This document shows positions 52,050-60,828 of a stretch of DNA of 64,000 nucleotides, one piece after another. Where the stretch lies: assembly GCF_003075455.1 (NCBI RefSeq), contig NZ_QDAE01000001.1:62001-126000 (forward strand), read 5' to 3'. Within the stretch, counting starts at the first letter, position 1. Every line of letters starts with the position of its first letter. The position numbers were made by a program, and so were the translations under genes. The DNA is from Arthrobacter sp. Bz4 (GTDB taxonomy: Bacteria > Actinomycetota > Actinomycetes > Actinomycetales > Micrococcaceae). Below the pieces are notes generated by a model that saw only the letters and a list, made by a program, of their open reading frames with translations, made no database searches and was not told where the DNA came from.

Positions 52050-54443
52050 ATGAGCACGTCGACGACGACGACCGACCCACACGAGTTACCGTGGCACACC
52101 GCCGACCAACATGATCTGATCCGGGTTCAGGGTGCCCGTGAGAACAATCTCAAAGACCTCTCAGTCGACATTCCGAAGCGCCGCCTGACGGTTTTTACTG
52201 GCGTGTCTGGATCGGGCAAGAGTTCCCTGGTGTTCGCGACCATCGCTGCCGAGTCGCAGCGGATGATCAATGAAACCTACAGCGCATTTGTCCAGGGATT
52301 CATGCCCAGCCTGGCCCGCCCCGACGTCGACCGCCTGGAAGGCCTGACGACGGCGATCATCGTCGACCAGGAGCGGATGGGCGCCAATCCACGCTCGACG
52401 GTTGGCACCGCCACCGACGCCAACGCGATGCTTCGGATCCTCTTCAGCCGGCTTGGCTCACCGTATGTGGGACCGCCGACGGCGTTTTCCTTCAACGTGC
52501 CCACCCGTAAGGCCAGCGGAGTGATGAGTACCGACAAGGGCGGCCGGGTGGAGAAAAGCGTGGTCAGGGATGCCGTCTATCTGGGTGGCATGTGTGCACG
52601 CTGCGAGGGCATGGGATCGGTCTCCGATTTCGACCTGACGGCGCTCTTCGACGAGACCAAGTCGCTGGGGGAGGGAGCACTCACCATTCCCGGGTACAGC
52701 ATGGACGGCTGGTACGGCCGGATCTTCAGCGGTGCAGGGTTCGACATCGACAAACCGCTGGCCAGCTTCACCAAGAAGGAACTCGACGACCTCCTGTACA
52801 AGGAGCCGACCAAGGTGAAGGTCGAGGGCATCAACCTCACCTTCGAGGGAGTCATCCCGAAGATCCAGAAGTCGATGCTGTCCAAGGACGTTGAGGCGAT
52901 GCAACCTCATATCCGGGCGTTCGTGGAGCGGGCCATCACCTTCCAGCCGTGCCCCGAATGCCAAGGCACCCGGCTCAGTCCTGAAGCCAGGTCATCGACG
53001 ATTCAGGGCAAGAACATCGCCGATCTGTGCATCATGCAGATCGATGAGCTGGCGGCCTGGGTGCGTGCGTTGCAGGAACCGTCCGTGGCGCCCCTGTTGA
53101 AGGGCTTGCAACACCTGCTGGATTCTTTCGCGGAGATCGGGCTGGGATATCTATCGCTTGACCGGCCGGCCGGCACCCTGTCCGGGGGAGAGGCTCAGCG
53201 GACCAAGATGATCCGGCACCTCGGTTCCTCGCTGACCGATATCACCTACGTTTTTGATGAGCCGACCATCGGCCTGCACCCGCACGACATTCAGCGGATG
53301 AACGGGCTGCTGATCCAGTTGCGTGACAAAGGAAATACGGTGCTGGTGGTGGAGCACAAACCCGAGACCATAGCCATCGCTGATCATGTGATCGATCTGG
53401 GTCCTGGCGCTGGCACCCAGGGCGGCAGCGTCTGCTTCGAGGGCAGCGTCGATGGCCTGCGTACCAGTGACACCATCACCGGTCGACACCTCGACGACCG
53501 GGCAGCTGTCAAGGCAACGGTGCGTCAGCCCTCGGGCAGCCTGGAGGTGCGCGGCGCAGCAACCCACAACCTTCAGAACGTGGACGTTGACGTGCCGCTG
53601 GGTGTGCTCTGCGTAGTCACGGGGGTGGCTGGTTCAGGTAAGAGTTCGCTCATCCACGGGTCGGTCGCCGGACGCGAGGGTGTGGTGGTGATCGACCAGG
53701 GCGCCATCAAGGGGTCGCGCCGCAGCAATCCCGCCACCTACACGGGACTCCTTGAGCCGATCCGAAAGGCTTTCGCCAAAGCGAACGGCGTCAAACCGGC
53801 CCTGTTCAGTTCCAACTCCGAGGGTGCCTGCCCCACCTGCAACGGTGCTGGCATTATCTTCACTGAACTCGGGGTCATGGCCACTGTCGAGTCCACCTGC
53901 GAGGACTGCGAGGGGAGGAGATTCCAAGCGTCGGTCCTTGAGTACACCCTGGGGGGACGCAACATCGCCGAGGTACTTGCCATGTCGATGACCGAGGCTG
54001 AAACCTTCTTCGGTGCGGGCGACGCCCGCACCCCGGCCGCCCACAGAATCCTCGACCGCCTGGTGGATGTGGGGCTCGGTTATCTGACCCTCGGCCAGCC
54101 GCTCACCACCCTCTCGGGCGGTGAGCGGCAACGCGTCAAGCTGGCGACGCAGATGGCCGAAAAAGGCGACGTGTATGTGCTTGATGAGCCGACCACCGGT
54201 CTGCACCTGGCCGACGTGCAGAACCTGCTCGGGCTCCTCGACCGGCTCGTCGATTCCGGCAAATCGGTCCTGGTGATAGAACACCATCAGGCGGTGATGG
54301 CGCACGCCGACTGGCTGATCGATCTTGGGCCCGGCGCGGGTAACGACGGCGGCCGGGTGGTCTTCGAGGGAACCCCAGCCGAACTCGTCGCCGGCAAAAC
54401 GACGCTGACCGGCGAGCACCTGGCGGCCTACGTGGGCGGCTGA
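52050..54443 (+). CDS. UvrA-like ABC ATPase without UvrB-binding domain (UvrA2/DrrC type)
   Basis: A 797-aa protein, against about 950 for UvrA. Two ABC modules: Walker A GVSGSGKS at residues 51-58 and GVAGSGKS in the second half, signatures LSGGEAQR and LSGGERQR, and Walker B VFDEPTIGLHPHD and VLDEPTTGLHLAD. Zinc-type pairs CARCEGMG, CPECQGTR, CPTCNGAG and CEDCEGRR are kept, so it can still bind DNA. The short stretch between the first Walker A and its zinc module leaves no room for the full UvrB-binding domain. Such class II UvrAs are linked to tolerance of DNA-intercalating drugs; that role is inference. TAGGAGAGACG precedes ATG 52050. Confidence 0.88.
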   Translation: MSTSTTTTDPHELPWHTADQHDLIRVQGARENNLKDLSVDIPKRRLTVFTGVSGSGKSSLVFATIAAESQRMINETYSAFVQGFMPSLARPDVDRLEGLTTAIIVDQERMGANPRSTVGTATDANAMLRILFSRLGSPYVGPPTAFSFNVPTRKASGVMSTDKGGRVEKSVVRDAVYLGGMCARCEGMGSVSDFDLTALFDETKSLGEGALTIPGYSMDGWYGRIFSGAGFDIDKPLASFTKKELDDLLYKEPTKVKVEGINLTFEGVIPKIQKSMLSKDVEAMQPHIRAFVERAITFQPCPECQGTRLSPEARSSTIQGKNIADLCIMQIDELAAWVRALQEPSVAPLLKGLQHLLDSFAEIGLGYLSLDRPAGTLSGGEAQRTKMIRHLGSSLTDITYVFDEPTIGLHPHDIQRMNGLLIQLRDKGNTVLVVEHKPETIAIADHVIDLGPGAGTQGGSVCFEGSVDGLRTSDTITGRHLDDRAAVKATVRQPSGSLEVRGAATHNLQNVDVDVPLGVLCVVTGVAGSGKSSLIHGSVAGREGVVVIDQGAIKGSRRSNPATYTGLLEPIRKAFAKANGVKPALFSSNSEGACPTCNGAGIIFTELGVMATVESTCEDCEGRRFQASVLEYTLGGRNIAEVLAMSMTEAETFFGAGDARTPAAHRILDRLVDVGLGYLTLGQPLTTLSGGERQRVKLATQMAEKGDVYVLDEPTTGLHLADVQNLLGLLDRLVDSGKSVLVIEHHQAVMAHADWLIDLGPGAGNDGGRVVFEGTPAELVAGKTTLTGEHLAAYVGG

Positions 54444-54449
54444 CCGCGC

Positions 54450-55850
54450 CTAACCCGCCGGCTGGAGCGCAGTGCGCCCAGCGTATGCTCCCCGGTGGCC
54501 AGCCGCCCGATGCCGGTCCGGGAGGCGCGCTCCTTCGCCGAAAAACTTTTCCCGGAGGGTCCCGGACCGGTAATCGGACTGGGCCAGGCCCCGCTTTCGC
54601 AGTTCGGGCAGGACCCCCTCGATGAAGTCCTGATAGGAGCCGGGGATGGTCTGGTTGATGATGTTGATCCCGTCGATTCCCGCGTCCTGCCAGGATTCGA
54701 GCTGGTCGACGATCTGTTCAGGGGTACCAGCAATCTGCTGGTTGTACGCCCGGTAGCGCGCAACATCGGCGATCGTCGGATTCCCGCCAGGGACTGAGGC
54801 GAACAGGGCCTCAAGTACGCCGCGGGCGCCGTCGGTACGTACCTCCCCCAGAGTGGTGTCGAGGGGGAGCCCGCCGAGGTCAACCCCGATACCGCCGCCG
54901 ATGTGCGCCACGATCGTATCCAGGTCCAGGTAGTCGTCGAGCTCAGCCCGCTTTCGCGACACCTCGGCTTCGGTGGATCCGACCACAAAGGAGAGCCCGG
55001 CAAAGAATTTGATGTCCTCGTCGCGGCGACCCAGTTCGCGGGCAAGCGCGCGGACCGATGCTGTCGTCTTCCGGGCGTAGTCCACATTGGGTGCGAAGAG
55101 GAATGCTGCTTCAGCGTTGGCAGCGGCGAAGTGCTGTCCCCGTCCTGAGGAGCCGGCCTGGAACAGTAGCGGAGTGCGCTGCGGTGACGGAGCCACCAGG
55201 TGGGGGCCCTCCACCGAATAGCGGGCCCCGTGGTGATTGATCTTATGGACCTTCGACGGGTCGGCATGGCGGCCCGTCCGCTTGTCCTGGACGAGGGCGC
55301 CGTCGTCCCAGGAGCCCTCCCAGAGCTTGTAGCAGACCTCCAGGTACTCGTCGGCCCAGTCGTAGCGGCTGTCGTGTTCGACGAGCCCGTTGTGGCCGAA
55401 GTTCTTGAACGAATTTTCAAGCACGCTGGTGACAATGTTCCAGGCGACCCGCCCCTCGCTGAGATGGTCGAGGGTGGACAGTTGGCGGGCAAACTGGAAT
55501 GGATGAGACTGAACGACGGAGCTGGTCAGGGCCAAACCGAGATGTTCGGTTGTTGCCGCCAGCGCCGATTGCAGGACCAGCGGGTCGTTGGCGGGAACCT
55601 GGAGCCCGCGCTCGATGTGGGACGTCCAGCCGCCCCCATGGTTGCCGTACAGCCCGACGACGTCGGCAAGGAAGAGCGCATCGAATTTCGCTTCCTCCAG
55701 CGTTCGCGCCAGGTCTGTCCACAGCCGCAGGTCATTGAATCGGTGTTGTTGGGCTTCGGGGTGGCGCCACTGCCCGCCGAGGATGTGGCTTGTGGTGTTC
55801 ATCGCGAATGCGCTGAGGAGAAGACGTGGGCGTTCAGTGAAGACTGACAT
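54450..55850 (-). CDS. LLM-class flavin-dependent monooxygenase, NtaA/SnaA/DszA family
   Basis: A 466-aa FMNH2-dependent monooxygenase. Family features: LLLSAFAMNTTSHILGGQWR at the start, FDALFLADVVGLYGNHGGG, EGRVAWNIVTSVLENSFKNF, YDWADEYLEVCYKLWEGSWD and TPLLFQAGSSGRGQHFAA. Relatives open nitrilotriacetate, dibenzothiophene sulfone, S-(2-succino)cysteine or similar compounds and need a separate flavin reductase, which is not encoded nearby. Its ATG overlaps the stop of the acyl-CoA-dehydrogenase-like gene by one base. It is the last gene of the SAM-riboswitch operon, which favours an organosulfur substrate. It is convergent with the UvrA-like gene. Confidence 0.9.
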   Translation of the reverse strand: MSVFTERPRLLLSAFAMNTTSHILGGQWRHPEAQQHRFNDLRLWTDLARTLEEAKFDALFLADVVGLYGNHGGGWTSHIERGLQVPANDPLVLQSALAATTEHLGLALTSSVVQSHPFQFARQLSTLDHLSEGRVAWNIVTSVLENSFKNFGHNGLVEHDSRYDWADEYLEVCYKLWEGSWDDGALVQDKRTGRHADPSKVHKINHHGARYSVEGPHLVAPSPQRTPLLFQAGSSGRGQHFAAANAEAAFLFAPNVDYARKTTASVRALARELGRRDEDIKFFAGLSFVVGSTEAEVSRKRAELDDYLDLDTIVAHIGGGIGVDLGGLPLDTTLGEVRTDGARGVLEALFASVPGGNPTIADVARYRAYNQQIAGTPEQIVDQLESWQDAGIDGINIINQTIPGSYQDFIEGVLPELRKRGLAQSDYRSGTLREKFFGEGARLPDRHRAAGHRGAYAGRTALQPAG

Positions 55851-57165
55851 CAGGGGGTACCTCCGGTGGTGGATGAGGGGCGAGCGGTGGCGTCGCCGAT
55901 GCTGTTCAGGCCAGTGGGGGTGGTGCTGTTGATCAGATAGTCGCCGACTGAGCGCGCTTTGAATAGCGCCGGGTTGTGGGTGGCCACCGTCCTCGCGTTG
56001 CGCCAGTGGCGGTCCAGTGCCTTGTCCTTGCCGACTGCCGACGCCCCGGCGACGTCGAATAATTCGCTGGTTGCCGCCAGCACCAACGGGGGAACCGAGA
56101 CGTGAGCCTGGTCGACAGCCAGTTCGGCGCGGAGGAACGCTGCCTCGGGGGATAGTGCCAATGCCGGGTCGACGGCGGCGTCAAGGTCCCGGGCCGCCGC
56201 CGTCACGACGGCTTCGGCGGTGTACACCTTCGATGCCAGGACACCGACATGTTCCTGGATCTGGGGATCATCGCGGAACAGGCCGCCCGATCCCGTGTTG
56301 AAGTCCGGATCCGGGCTTGAACGAGGTTCACCGCGTCGCGGCGGGCAGCGCGGCCGATCCCGGCCAGCACCGCAAGGAGGAAGAGTTGAAAAAACGCTGG
56401 TTCGAGCGTACTTGTCACCTTCCGCTGCAGGATGTCCCCGGACTCGACCGGCACCCGGTCAAAGCGCGCGGTGCCGGTCCCCGTCAACGGCTGACCAAAA
56501 CCATCCCAGTCGTCCACGATCGTCACCCGCGGGTCGTCCGCCCTCACCAGCGCGTATTGTCTCCCTTCGAGCCCCTCAGTGCTCGCCATGACCACCACCC
56601 AGTCGGCGAAAATACTGCCGGTGGTGTAGAACTTTTCACCGGTGAGGAACCATTGCCCCTCCTCCTGGTGGAGCCTGGTCCGGGTTGTGCCGAGGGCGTT
56701 GCCCGAGCGTTCAGTGGCAGCGTTGCCGAAGATTTGGCCAGCAGCGATACGGGGGAACCAACGGTCCTGAAACTCTGCGGACTGCAGCGCGGCCGTTTCG
56801 ACAAACGAAAAATGGGAGCGCAACAGGTGGGAGACATTCGAGTCCGCCTCTGCCAGTTCAGTGACGAGCCGGAAGAGGTGTTCGTGGCTCACCGGATTGC
56901 CGCCGAACCGGGCGGGCACCCGAAGGGTGGTGAATCCTGCGTCCCTGAGCCACCCCACCTGGGCGAAGGGCAGGGTCCGGTCCGCTTCACGGGCGAGGGC
57001 GCCGTCGGCGATGCGCTGGAACACGGGCCGGAAACGCGCGGCGAGTTCCTCGTAACTGGCCTCTCCGGTGGCCGTACTGTGCTGGTGCCCGCTGTCCTGT
57101 GGTGCGTACGGCTGCGGTACGTCCGGCTGGGGTCCGCTGTGCTGGGCGCTGGTGGTGGTGGTCAT
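55850..57165 (-). pseudogene. Acyl-CoA-dehydrogenase-like monooxygenase (SfnB/DszC type), frameshifted
   Basis: Flavoprotein of the group that oxidises sulfur or nitrogen compounds with FMNH2. From ATG 57165, frame one gives FQRIADGALAREADRTLPF, FGRNPVS-like ARFGGNPVSHEHLFRLV, FGNAATERSGNALGTTRT and WFLTGEKFYTTGSIFADWV, up to NLVQARIRT near 56305. The expected FNTGSGGLFRDDPQIQEHV is in the next frame, which runs to 55850 (SKVYTAEAVVTAAARDL, ELFDVAGASAV). One T appears lost at 56301-56302. Whole length about 438 aa, normal for the family. It follows the transporter ATPase by 10 bases. Confidence 0.85.
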
Positions 57166-57175
57166 GGAGTTGTCC

Positions 57176-58894
57176 TTACGTGGTTGCGAGGGCGGCAATG
57201 CCGCTGCGAGTGGAGGCGTGGGCGCGAAGCCGGTGGCCCGGGTTGGAGTTGAGCAGCAGTTGGGTGTAATCACTGGTGGGATTGCCGAAGACCTCATTAG
57301 TGGGGCCCGTTTCGACGAGTTTCCCCCGGTGCATGACGCCAACGGCCGAAGAGATTCGTTCAACCACGTGAAGGTCATGGGAAATGAAGAGGTAAGTCAG
57401 TCCGAGTTCTTGTTGCAGGTCTGCCAGTAGGTCGAGGATCTGGGCCTGTGTCAGGACGTCGAGGGCTGACAGTGCCTCATCCAGCACCAAGGTGCGTGCC
57501 CCGAGCGCGAGCGCACGCGCAATTGCGACGCGTTGGCGCTGACCACCGGAGAGTTCAAGCGGACGTTTGTCCGCGAGGCTCGACGGGATATTCACCTGAT
57601 CCAGGAGTTCGGCCACTCGTTTGGCACGGGTTGTCCTGGAGCCGATCCGGTAGTTCCGGAGGGGCTCGCCGATGATGTCGCGGATAGGTAGGCGAGGATC
57701 GAGCGCGGAATCGGGGTTCTGATAAACCAGTTGCAGGTGTTTCCACGATTCTCTCTTCTGCTGTCGGGAGGCGGAGGTGACGTCCTGTCCGTGGATGAGG
57801 ATCTGTCCGGCTCCTGGATCGAGCAGGCGGAGAATCATGCGGGCAGTGGTCGATTTTCCGGATCCCGATTCTCCCACCAGGGCGAAGGTGGTGCCCTGGG
57901 CAACGCTGAAGGACACGCCGTCGACGGCCCGGTGCTGCTCGCCCGCCCTGTCAAAGTCCCGGATCAGGCCTCTTACTTCGATGGCCGCCGTTGCACCGGG
58001 CGCTGCGGTGGAGACGGCTCTGGCCACCGCAGGGCTGAGGTGGGGAGCGGCCTCCTCCAGCAGCCGGACCGTGTACTCGTTCGCCGGCGCCGCAAGAATG
58101 TCAGCCACCAGCCGGTCCTCGAGGATGCGGCCTTGCCGCATCACGACAATCCGCACGGCGTGGTCGGTGGCTACCGCCAGGTCGTGGGTCACAAAAATGA
58201 CTGCCGTGCCAAATTCGGTGGCCAGACGCTCAAAAACCTCGAGAATCTTCGCCTGGACGGTCACGTCAAGAGCCGATGTCGGTTCGTCAGCAATGAGCAG
58301 CTCCGGCCGGAGGCTGAAGGCAATCGCGATGAGAACACGCTGTTTCAGGCCCCCTGATAACTGGTGCGGGTACTGTTTCAGCCGTTCTTCAGGCCGGTCA
58401 ATTCCCACCAGATCGAGTAACCGGATGACCTCAGACCGGATCGACTCACGGGATTGCCGGGGACCGCCGGAGTGCAGCCGGAAGACCTCGGACAGCTGGG
58501 AACCGATCGTTTTGACGGGATCGAGCGAGGCTCCGGGGTCCTGCGGTACCAGTGAGATCCGTACCCCCCGAATTTTTTCCAGGTCCCTCTCTCGTGCGTT
58601 AGTGAGTGCGAGGTCTCCCAGGGAAATGGACCCCGCGGTCCGCTGCGCAGCTGCCGGGAGTAATCCGATGATCGATTTGGCCAGGGTGGATTTGCCCGAG
58701 CCTGATTCACCGACCAGTGCCACAATCTCACCGCGGCGGATGGTGAGGTCCACGCCGTCGACGGCGGTCTTCGCCTCAGTTCCGCGACCATATTCGATCC
58801 GCAGTCCCTGGATGGTCAGCAGTGATTCGTCGGTCCAGCGAGGAGTTTGTGCCATTTTTACGGCGGGGTTGGGTCGTGCGTGGGTAACGTCCAC
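57176..58894 (-). CDS. ABC transporter ATP-binding protein, fused DppD-DppF type
   Basis: A 572-aa protein with two complete peptide/nickel-type ATPase domains, so no second ATPase gene is needed. Domain 1: Walker A VGESGSGKSTLAKSI, SLVPQDPGASLDPVKT, signature LSGGLKQR, Walker B LLIADEPTSALD. Domain 2: Walker A VGESGSGKSTTARMI, LVYQNPDSALDPRLPI, signature LSGGQRQR, Walker B LVLDEALSALD (Ala replaces the usual Pro-Thr/Ser). GTG 58894 has TCAGGAGC just upstream; ATG 58855 is the alternative. It powers import of the ligand bound by the lipoprotein at 60829-62499. Confidence 0.93.
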   Translation of the reverse strand: MDVTHARPNPAVKMAQTPRWTDESLLTIQGLRIEYGRGTEAKTAVDGVDLTIRRGEIVALVGESGSGKSTLAKSIIGLLPAAAQRTAGSISLGDLALTNARERDLEKIRGVRISLVPQDPGASLDPVKTIGSQLSEVFRLHSGGPRQSRESIRSEVIRLLDLVGIDRPEERLKQYPHQLSGGLKQRVLIAIAFSLRPELLIADEPTSALDVTVQAKILEVFERLATEFGTAVIFVTHDLAVATDHAVRIVVMRQGRILEDRLVADILAAPANEYTVRLLEEAAPHLSPAVARAVSTAAPGATAAIEVRGLIRDFDRAGEQHRAVDGVSFSVAQGTTFALVGESGSGKSTTARMILRLLDPGAGQILIHGQDVTSASRQQKRESWKHLQLVYQNPDSALDPRLPIRDIIGEPLRNYRIGSRTTRAKRVAELLDQVNIPSSLADKRPLELSGGQRQRVAIARALALGARTLVLDEALSALDVLTQAQILDLLADLQQELGLTYLFISHDLHVVERISSAVGVMHRGKLVETGPTNEVFGNPTSDYTQLLLNSNPGHRLRAHASTRSGIAALATT

Positions 58895-58907
58895 TGGATG
58901 CTCCTGA

Positions 58908-59837
58908 CTAGATTCTGAAGGTTTTGAGTAGCTGTCGGCCCAGGGTCGCCAGTAAAAGGACCGTCAGGACAATGACGAGGCCAGGCAGCGTGGTCAACCA
59001 CCAGGCGGTCCCGAGATATTGCCGTCCTTCGGCGATCAGTAGGCCCCATTCCGGGGTGGGTGGTGGGGCGCCAAAGCCGAGGAAGCCCAACCCGGAGATG
59101 GCGAGGATTGCCGCACCCAGGTCAACCGCCAGCAACGCGAGGACGGGTCCGCTGGCATTCGGCAGGAGGTGGCGGGTAATGACTGACCAAAAAGTTCCAC
59201 CGTTGAGGAATGAAGCCTCGATGAAGTCAAGATTGCGTACCCTCAACACCTCTGATCGGACCACTCGGGCGAAGGAGGCGACCGAGGCGATGCCGATGCC
59301 GACGCCCAGCGAAATTGGCCCGGGGGAGAAGGCGGTGACTATGACGAGCGAGATGAGAAAGCCGGGCACGGCCAGCAGCACGTCCACTAGCCGCATCGCT
59401 GTGGTGTCGGCGGCCCGTCCCGCAGTTGCGGCAATGATCCCGACGAGCGTGCCCACCACCAGACCGATGAGGACCGCGAGTCCCGCGGTGAGGAGGGTCT
59501 GACGCGTACCGAACACCACCCGGGTGAAGACGTCCCGGCCGAGATGATCGGTGCCGAAAATGTGGTCAGCGTCGGGTGCACGAAAGTTGTCGCCCGGCAC
59601 CCCGTCGAGTGGGGAGAACGAGGTGAACAGGTCGGGAGCGAGCGCCCAGGCGGCGACGACGGTCAGGGGCGCCGCCGTCAACCAGAGGGACGGGCTACGA
59701 AGCGGTCCGCGCCGTCGTCGGGCTGACGGCACAGGAGCGGTCTCGGGCACCGCCGCCCCGAGGCCGGGACCGCCGTTCCTGCCTGGGCCTGGATCTGCAG
59801 TCAGTACTGGAGGGGGGAGATTATTGGTGGTTGGCAC
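58908..59837 (-). CDS. ABC transporter permease, DppC type
   Basis: A 309-aa inner-membrane permease. A Pro/Gly-rich N-terminal tail is followed by a helix (LTAAPLTVVAAWALAPDLF), HIFGTDHLGRDVFTRVVFG (the OppC/DppC signature) and five further helices with the ATPase-contact loop FIEASFLNGGTFWSVITRHL. The end GLLIAEGRQYLGTAWWLTTL with a last helix is usual. It pairs with the DppB-type permease directly upstream. It overlaps neither neighbour but spacing is tight (27 and 13 bases), consistent with one operon. Confidence 0.93.
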   Translation of the reverse strand: MPTTNNLPPPVLTADPGPGRNGGPGLGAAVPETAPVPSARRRRGPLRSPSLWLTAAPLTVVAAWALAPDLFTSFSPLDGVPGDNFRAPDADHIFGTDHLGRDVFTRVVFGTRQTLLTAGLAVLIGLVVGTLVGIIAATAGRAADTTAMRLVDVLLAVPGFLISLVIVTAFSPGPISLGVGIGIASVASFARVVRSEVLRVRNLDFIEASFLNGGTFWSVITRHLLPNASGPVLALLAVDLGAAILAISGLGFLGFGAPPPTPEWGLLIAEGRQYLGTAWWLTTLPGLVIVLTVLLLATLGRQLLKTFRI

Positions 59838-59864
59838 AGGGAAACCTTTATCGAAGGGAGGTCA

Positions 59865-60823
59865 TCAAGCAGCAAGGGCCCGCGGGGCGCCATCTCGACT
59901 GCTGGTGAGGATGCGGGGATCAAGGAGCGGATATAGGAGGTCAACTGCCAGGTTGACCACCACAAAGATCGAAGCCGTCAGGAGCACCAGTCCCTGCACC
60001 AACGGCACATCCTGGGTGGTGACTGCCGTCAGGACCACTGACCCGAGACCCGAGCGGGCGAAGACGGTTTCAGTGATCACCGACCCGGCGAAAAGCGTTC
60101 CAACCGTGATGCCCATGATTGTCAGGGCGGGACCCGCAGCGTTCTTCAGCGCGTGGCGGAAGAAGATCCAGGACCGTGAGGCACCCTTCGCCCGGAGCAC
60201 ATCTATGAAGGGCTGGTCATAGACGTGGTTGATGCTCTTGAGCAGCACCTGGGCCAGGGGAGCGGACACGACAGTGGCCAGTACCAGTACCGGGACGGCG
60301 AGGGACAGAAAGGAACCATCGGGGAACAACGACATGACTCCCCAGCGGATGGAGAGCAGATCGAGCAGCACAAGACCGAGCCAGAATGCTGGAATGGCCG
60401 CGAACAGGGGAGGCACGTTCACTAAAACCCGACGGATCACCGTCGAGCGGGTGAGTGTCGCGGCGCCGACAAGGGAAACGGCGATGAGTACCGCAGTGAT
60501 GAAGGCGGCGCCGGCCAGGGCGACGGTCGACCCGGCGACTCCACTGATCCGGTCCCACACTGACTGTCCGGAAGCCAGCGAGTACCCGAAATCACCGGAG
60601 AAGAGCCCCACCAGCTGGTTCAGGTATTGCGTCAGCATGGCTGGTCATAGCCGTACTGACTCTTCATGGCGTCGATCGCTGATTGATCGACCGCTGAGTC
60701 GGCGGTCAGGAAAATTGTTACCGGATCGCTGGGCAGAAGCTGTACGGCGAGAAACACCGCAGTGTAGGCGAGCCACACCACCAACAGGGCCTGACCTATC
60801 CGTTGCAAAAGATAGCGGATCAT
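59865..60823 (-). pseudogene. ABC transporter permease, DppB type, frameshifted
   Basis: Frame one from ATG 60823 encodes the normal N-terminus (MIRYLLQRIGQALLVVWLAY, SDPVTIFLTADSAVDQSAID, SQYGYDQP) and then stops (TGC TGA) at 60632-60637. The next frame, from ATG 60638, continues exactly where the family continues (LTQYLNQLVGLFSGDFGYSL) through five helices to 59865, including ATPase-contact loop FIDVLRAKGASRSWIFFRHA. One base appears lost in CAGCCATG. The ATG overlapping the stop could allow re-initiation, giving a split permease, but loss of function or an assembly error is more likely. Confidence 0.85.
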
Positions 60824-60828
60824 GGACG

